Assembly: GCA_003647385.1 (NCBI GenBank)
Contig: QMMT01000037.1
Coordinates: 1 to 10,288 of the forward strand
DNA from: Deltaproteobacteria bacterium
Lineage (GTDB): Bacteria > Desulfobacterota > Desulfobacteria > Desulfobacterales > Desulfobacteraceae
DNA: 10,288 nucleotides
Direction: 5' to 3'
Shown here: in pieces, positions 7,060-10,288 of the stretch
How positions within the stretch are numbered: the first letter of the stretch is position 1
How the letters are laid out: each line of letters starts with the position of its first letter
Notes under the pieces: generated by a model
Seen by the model: only the letters and a program-made list of their open reading frames with translations
What the model was told of the DNA's origin: nothing
Database searches by the model: none
Translations under genes and position numbers: made by a program

Positions 7060-7407
7060 GTGAAAAATGATTCTGAAGATAAGGAAAAAATGAATTTACG
7101 GATTGAAGCAAGAACAGAGAGCCAGCCAAATGCCAGTGTTGAGTTTAAACCTGGAAATAATAATATGGCTTATCATTTCAAGCTAAGAGATTTTTCTGCA
7201 AAAGGTCTTTGTATCATTGTTCGAAAAGATTCCAAAGTACTTCGGCATATCCAGACAGGGGATGTTTTGAATATGAGATATTATCCGGATGAAGCAACCG
7301 CCAATCCGGTGTCCCATCAAACGCAGATAAAACACATCTCGGAGCCTGAGCCTGGAAAGCACCAGGATCATATGCTGGTCGGGCTTTTGATTCTTGACCA
7401 AACCTAA
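7060..7407 (+). CDS. Small PilZ-domain protein (probable c-di-GMP receptor)
   Basis: Encodes 115 residues, about one PilZ domain. PilZ domains bind the second messenger cyclic di-GMP and pass the signal to motility, secretion or polysaccharide machinery. Both binding motifs are visible: RxxxR as RIEAR (R14-R18), and the D/N-x-S-x-x-G motif as DFSAKG (D44-G49). They are separated by about 25 residues, and the remainder is beta-rich as expected. No other domain is attached, so the partner is unknown. The start is uncertain: GTG at 7060 has AAGGAA at 7043-7048, while ATG at 7090 has AAGGA at 7081-7085 and would give 105 residues. The downstream choice still keeps the RxxxR motif, only three residues from the new N-terminus. 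The gene lies 73 bases after ogt. Confidence 0.8.
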   Translation: MKNDSEDKEKMNLRIEARTESQPNASVEFKPGNNNMAYHFKLRDFSAKGLCIIVRKDSKVLRHIQTGDVLNMRYYPDEATANPVSHQTQIKHISEPEPGKHQDHMLVGLLILDQT

Positions 7408-7438
7408 TCAGACAGATCCTATTTGCTTGTTGCCATAG

Positions 7439-7467
7439 TTTACAGGTGAACATCGCTGCTTTATAAA
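7439..7467 (+). promoter_or_regulatory. Probable sigma-70 promoter for the MBL-fold hydrolase gene
   Basis: TTTACA (7439-7444), a 17-base spacer and TATAAA (7462-7467) each match the consensus boxes at five of six positions. Transcription would start near 7474, about 50 bases before the start codon. This suggests that the hydrolase gene can be expressed independently of the PilZ gene. Confidence 0.5.
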
Positions 7468-7524
7468 CACTTTTGTCGTCAGTCAAAAAATATCAAAAAA
7501 CAGATATAGAGGAATAAACGGTTT

Positions 7525-8430
7525 TTGAAAAGAACAAAAATTACAGACAACATTACGTATGTAGAACCGGATTCCATGGCTAATTTTACAACCTGTGCCG
7601 GGATCATCGTCCAGTCAAAAAAAAAAGTGATGATTGATATGAACATGGGGTCCAAAGAAATATCCGGTTTACTGGAAAAAGAAAAACCCGATGCCGCTAT
7701 TATCACCCATTACCATCTTGATCATTCCATCTGGACACGACATGTCAATACCTGTTCAGATGCAGTGGTCTTTATCCCAGAGGCTGAAGAACCCTATCTG
7801 ACATCTCTTGATTTTGTCATTGAACATACAGCGGGTCCATTCGGAATGTCTGAAAAATGGAAAGACTTTGTGGTGAAGCGTCTTGGGTATGAGCCGCTTA
7901 ATGAGTATCAATGTTACAATGAACAGACCACATTAAAAGACATTGCACCTGAAATTGTTCTTGTTCGAACGCCGGGTCACTCTCCTTCTCACACATCGTT
8001 TTATTTTCCCGATGAAAAAATATTGTTTTCCGGTGACATGGGACTGGATCACTTTGGTCCATGGTATGGCTGGACCGACTGTAATATTAAACAAATCGTT
8101 GAATCAATTTTAAGACTTGACGGCATGGATATTAAGTTAATCCTCACCAGTCATGGTGGTGCGTTGAAGAAACGAATTCAATCATCCTGGGTAAACTGTA
8201 TCCATCAGATACAGCAAAGAGAAGAAAAGATTATTAAGAAACTTGAAACAGGGATAAGCAAACAGAAAATTATCCAACAGGGGGTGTTCTATTCTGATAA
8301 AAAAAAGGTCAAAGAGCCCATGAGGTCTTTTTTAAATATGTGGGATACGGCTATGTATAACCACCATGAATCTCTTATCAATGAAGGCGGGCTGGTCAAA
8401 TATTTTCCCCAGATTATGGGAATGTCATAA
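7525..8430 (+). CDS. Metallo-beta-lactamase-fold hydrolase
   Basis: Encodes 301 residues. The zinc-binding signature is complete: HxHxDH as H62-Y-H64-L-D66-H67, then H152 in TPGHSPSH, D171 in SGDMG and H210 in TSHGG. It is therefore expected to bind two metal ions and to hydrolyse its substrate, but the sequence does not reveal which ester, thioester or other bond is cut. The last 85 residues (about 215-301) are helical and resemble the small C-terminal domain of LACTB2-like MBL hydrolases. No signal peptide is present, so it is cytoplasmic. The start is a TTG at 7525, supported by AGAGGAA at 7508-7514; the first ATG in frame is at 7576 and has no such site. The 3' end overlaps the convergent ParB-RAM gene by 17 bases. 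Confidence 0.88.
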   Translation: MKRTKITDNITYVEPDSMANFTTCAGIIVQSKKKVMIDMNMGSKEISGLLEKEKPDAAIITHYHLDHSIWTRHVNTCSDAVVFIPEAEEPYLTSLDFVIEHTAGPFGMSEKWKDFVVKRLGYEPLNEYQCYNEQTTLKDIAPEIVLVRTPGHSPSHTSFYFPDEKILFSGDMGLDHFGPWYGWTDCNIKQIVESILRLDGMDIKLILTSHGGALKKRIQSSWVNCIHQIQQREEKIIKKLETGISKQKIIQQGVFYSDKKKVKEPMRSFLNMWDTAMYNHHESLINEGGLVKYFPQIMGMS

Positions 8431-9505
8431 AGCCTTCTTTAACCTTTGAAATTCCCGGGATAATGGTCTGGGTCCGGGTTATCCCGCTAATTCGCCTTAT
8501 CTGCTGATCTATAAATTCTGCAATAATTTCAGCATCTGATGCCAGAAAATCTCTTTTCAGGACGACTTTTACTAAAATATCTATCGCTCCGTGAACCGAA
8601 TGAACTTCTTGAACTTCATCAATGGAAAACAATTTATCGATGACTTTTATTTCTGTTGATGTATTGATATCAATCATAATAAAGGCGGTAATGGTTCGTT
8701 TCATTTCAGGATAATCCGGGGTATTTCTTTCAAGCATATCAGTTCTAAAGGCTTCCATGCTCCTTGGGATCAACCGGTCAATGCCAATGCCGTATTGTCT
8801 GTTGGAGCTTTTATCCCAGTGGTGATAAGCAATATAGGTGTAGAGATCGGCAACACTTCGTTTGGGGAAATGCTTGATCAGCTGACCATTGTTTATGATG
8901 GTGGTTAACGGTATATAGATTGTATTATACCAGTCTTTTGCCGCTTTTTTAAAATCACTTTCCCTGCCGGATATATGGGTTAAGTGGTTTTTATGGTTTT
9001 TGATCTGCTTTTCTAAAAAATTATATTTCCCCACCTCAGTCAGATCTATTTTTTCAGGTAATCCGGTTTTTTCGTAAAACTTATTTTTCTCGATATATAA
9101 AAGATTTTCCATAGTATTTTTGGAAGATAGCAGCTCAATGACCTTTGCCTGGATATCAAACTGCCCCAACTCTTTGGCAGCCGCGACCCTGTGGTTACCG
9201 TCCAGAACATAGTAGTCGTTCCGGATTTGATAGAGTTTTACCGGGGGCAGCAGCTTTCCATCACGCATCATTTGCTTGATATTGGTAAATCTTTTTCCGG
9301 ATATGTGCTTTTTGGGTCGAAATTGGGAATCAAAATCATAATATTTCCCCACGCTGCCGATAATTTTTTCAAGGTCAATGGTTTTAACACCATGCTCAAT
9401 GAATTCAACATCTTCTTCTTTTTCCTGCTGCTCATTAAAAGAGCTGACATGATTTTTTACTTCATCTTCGTTTGATAAAAAAAGGCGCTTAAAAAAATTA
9501 CGCAT
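8414..9505 (-). CDS. ParB/Srx-like domain fused to an Lrp/AsnC ligand-binding (RAM) domain
   Basis: Encodes 363 residues. Residues about 80-125 form a ParB/sulfiredoxin-like domain with the signature PPVKLYQIRNDYYVLDGNHR (residues 87-106), followed by VAAAKELG. This DGNHR version differs from the GERR motif of chromosome-partitioning ParB CTPases. Residues about 130-265 are a helical middle part of unknown type, with a conspicuous segment around IPLTTIINNGQLIKHFPKRS (198-217). Residues about 272-350 match the RAM domain of Lrp/AsnC regulators, which binds amino acids and oligomerises; the VHSVHGAIDILVKV segment (301-314) is typical. No helix-turn-helix is seen, so it is probably not a classical DNA-binding regulator. 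The gene begins 2 bases after the stop of the phosphoesterase gene and has AGAGGT inside the end of that gene, indicating translational coupling. A role in sensing a small molecule is inferred. Confidence 0.85.
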   Translation of the reverse strand: MRNFFKRLFLSNEDEVKNHVSSFNEQQEKEEDVEFIEHGVKTIDLEKIIGSVGKYYDFDSQFRPKKHISGKRFTNIKQMMRDGKLLPPVKLYQIRNDYYVLDGNHRVAAAKELGQFDIQAKVIELLSSKNTMENLLYIEKNKFYEKTGLPEKIDLTEVGKYNFLEKQIKNHKNHLTHISGRESDFKKAAKDWYNTIYIPLTTIINNGQLIKHFPKRSVADLYTYIAYHHWDKSSNRQYGIGIDRLIPRSMEAFRTDMLERNTPDYPEMKRTITAFIMIDINTSTEIKVIDKLFSIDEVQEVHSVHGAIDILVKVVLKRDFLASDAEIIAEFIDQQIRRISGITRTQTIIPGISKVKEGFMTFP

Positions 9506-9507
9506 GG

Positions 9508-10146
9508 TTAGACCTCTAAAATAGTGTATCCACAGGTGTTAATCACTTTTGTTGAATTTACGGTTGTGATTCTGTCATCAGGGGTTTTAAATTCTTTATG
9601 AATATGACCATGGATAAAATAATCCGGCTTTTTCTTATTCAATAAGGTTACAAAACTTTCAAATCCCATATGGCATCGGTCGTTGGCGTCGTGAATATGT
9701 CTGGGTGGTGCATGGGTGATCACCATGTTAATACCGCCTTTTCGCAAGATTGTAAACCACATGCCAAAGATGATTTTTTTCATCTCCCTGTCCGTATATT
9801 GGTTCATGCCCCCATTGTACCATAATGATCCCTCAAGACCTATAATATTAAGGGATTTGAATCGGATCAGTTTTCCATGAATATTTTTACATCCCACAGG
9901 GTTGGATGCCGTGTACCGGATATCATGGTTGCCTTTTACATAAAACAGCGGTTTATCAAGCCTGTCCCTTAAAAACGAGAGATATTCCGGATCCATATCT
10001 CCGCAGGAGACGATGAGATCCACGGGCTTGAGGGTTTTGTTTTCAACCATTTGAGTTAATGATTTATCAACAAAATCCGAAACCGACAGGATTTTTATGT
10101 TGTGAGGTGTTGTTCGGTTTTTTTCCATTAATCTTGTCGCCGTCAT
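9508..10146 (-). CDS. Calcineurin-like metallophosphoesterase
   Basis: Encodes 212 residues, a single cytoplasmic metallophosphoesterase domain. Four of the five family motifs are clear: GD (G49-D50), GNHD (72-75), the TH pair in ITHAPP (T144-H145) and HGHIH (179-183). The first motif, normally D-x-H, reads SVSDFVD with D24 but Val at position 26, so one metal ligand is altered; some family branches share this. The substrate could be a phosphomonoester, phosphodiester or nucleotide, and the sequence does not decide it. The ATG at 10146 has AAGGT (complement of 10156-10160) nine bases upstream. It is the first gene of the minus-strand pair, followed after 2 bases by the ParB-RAM fusion gene. 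Confidence 0.9.
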   Translation of the reverse strand: MTATRLMEKNRTTPHNIKILSVSDFVDKSLTQMVENKTLKPVDLIVSCGDMDPEYLSFLRDRLDKPLFYVKGNHDIRYTASNPVGCKNIHGKLIRFKSLNIIGLEGSLWYNGGMNQYTDREMKKIIFGMWFTILRKGGINMVITHAPPRHIHDANDRCHMGFESFVTLLNKKKPDYFIHGHIHKEFKTPDDRITTVNSTKVINTCGYTILEV

Positions 10147-10161
10147 TCATGTTTGACCTTG

Positions 10162-10190
10162 CTATTATTAGGCGAAAAATTATAAGTCAA
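10162..10190 (-). promoter_or_regulatory. Possible promoter for the minus-strand phosphoesterase/ParB-RAM operon
   Basis: Read on the minus strand, TTGACT (10190-10185) is followed after 17 bases by TAATAG (10167-10162). The -35 box is good and the -10 box is weak. A TATAAT also occurs at 10184-10179 but lacks a good -35 partner. The remaining bases to the window end (10191-10288) are AT-rich and hold no gene that I can see. Confidence 0.3.
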
Positions 10191-10288
10191 GAAATATATA
10201 TTTTTTTGTCTTTAAATAATTCAGATACTTTTTAAAAAAGATGGAACCTTTTTGGGAATAATTCTTGCCATTTCAAATTATTATGCTA

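Noticed and set aside
7525..8430. Beta-lactam resistance enzyme
   Set aside because: Only the metallo-beta-lactamase fold is shared. There is no signal peptide, and the helical C-terminal part fits general MBL hydrolases of the LACTB2 kind.
8414..9505. Chromosome-partitioning protein ParB
   Set aside because: The motif is DGNHR rather than the GERR type, no ParB helix-turn-helix follows, no parA is adjacent, and the C-terminus is a RAM domain.

Overview
The window looks like a chromosomal segment from a Gram-negative deltaproteobacterium-like organism, most plausibly a Desulfobacterales relative. This is inferred from the gene mix: a secreted protein with KW-x-QxPDM repeats plus a dockerin-like module, a DUF945-type protein, a PilZ protein, and a ParB/Lrp-domain fusion. 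The AT-rich background and a near-perfect sigma-54 promoter agree with it. No species can be named from the sequence alone.

Region 1 (1-460) is the end of a ribosomal RNA operon: the 3' end of 23S rRNA, a spacer without a tRNA, a complete 5S rRNA and a strong intrinsic terminator. Region 2 (about 460-4915) holds one very large gene for a 1350-residue secreted multidomain protein. It is preceded by a roughly 315-base leader region with a consensus -24/-12 (sigma-54) promoter and AT-rich inverted repeats. This unit is richer in G+C than everything after it. It ends, right after the stop codon, with a degenerate second copy of the 5S rRNA 3' end plus the rrn terminator. The large gene is therefore bracketed by a 36-base imperfect direct repeat, as if it had been inserted or recombined into the tail of the rrn operon.

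Region 3 (5106-8430, + strand) has four genes read in the same direction but with gaps of 66-117 bases: a membrane-anchored DUF945/YdgA-like protein, an O6-alkylguanine-DNA alkyltransferase (Ogt type), a small PilZ-domain protein with intact c-di-GMP motifs, and a metallo-beta-lactamase-fold hydrolase with its own likely sigma-70 promoter. Region 4 (10146-8414, - strand) is a tight two-gene unit with a 2-base gap. It encodes a calcineurin-like metallophosphoesterase followed by a fusion of a ParB/sulfiredoxin-like domain to an Lrp/AsnC-type ligand-binding (RAM) domain. The end of this unit overlaps the end of the hydrolase gene by 17 bases on the opposite strand.

The most interesting points are the duplicated 5S-tail/terminator around the secreted-protein gene, its sigma-54 promoter directly behind an rRNA operon, the extra domain nested inside the second repeat of that protein, and the ParB-RAM/phosphoesterase pair. 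No CRISPR array, transposase, integrase or tRNA was seen.
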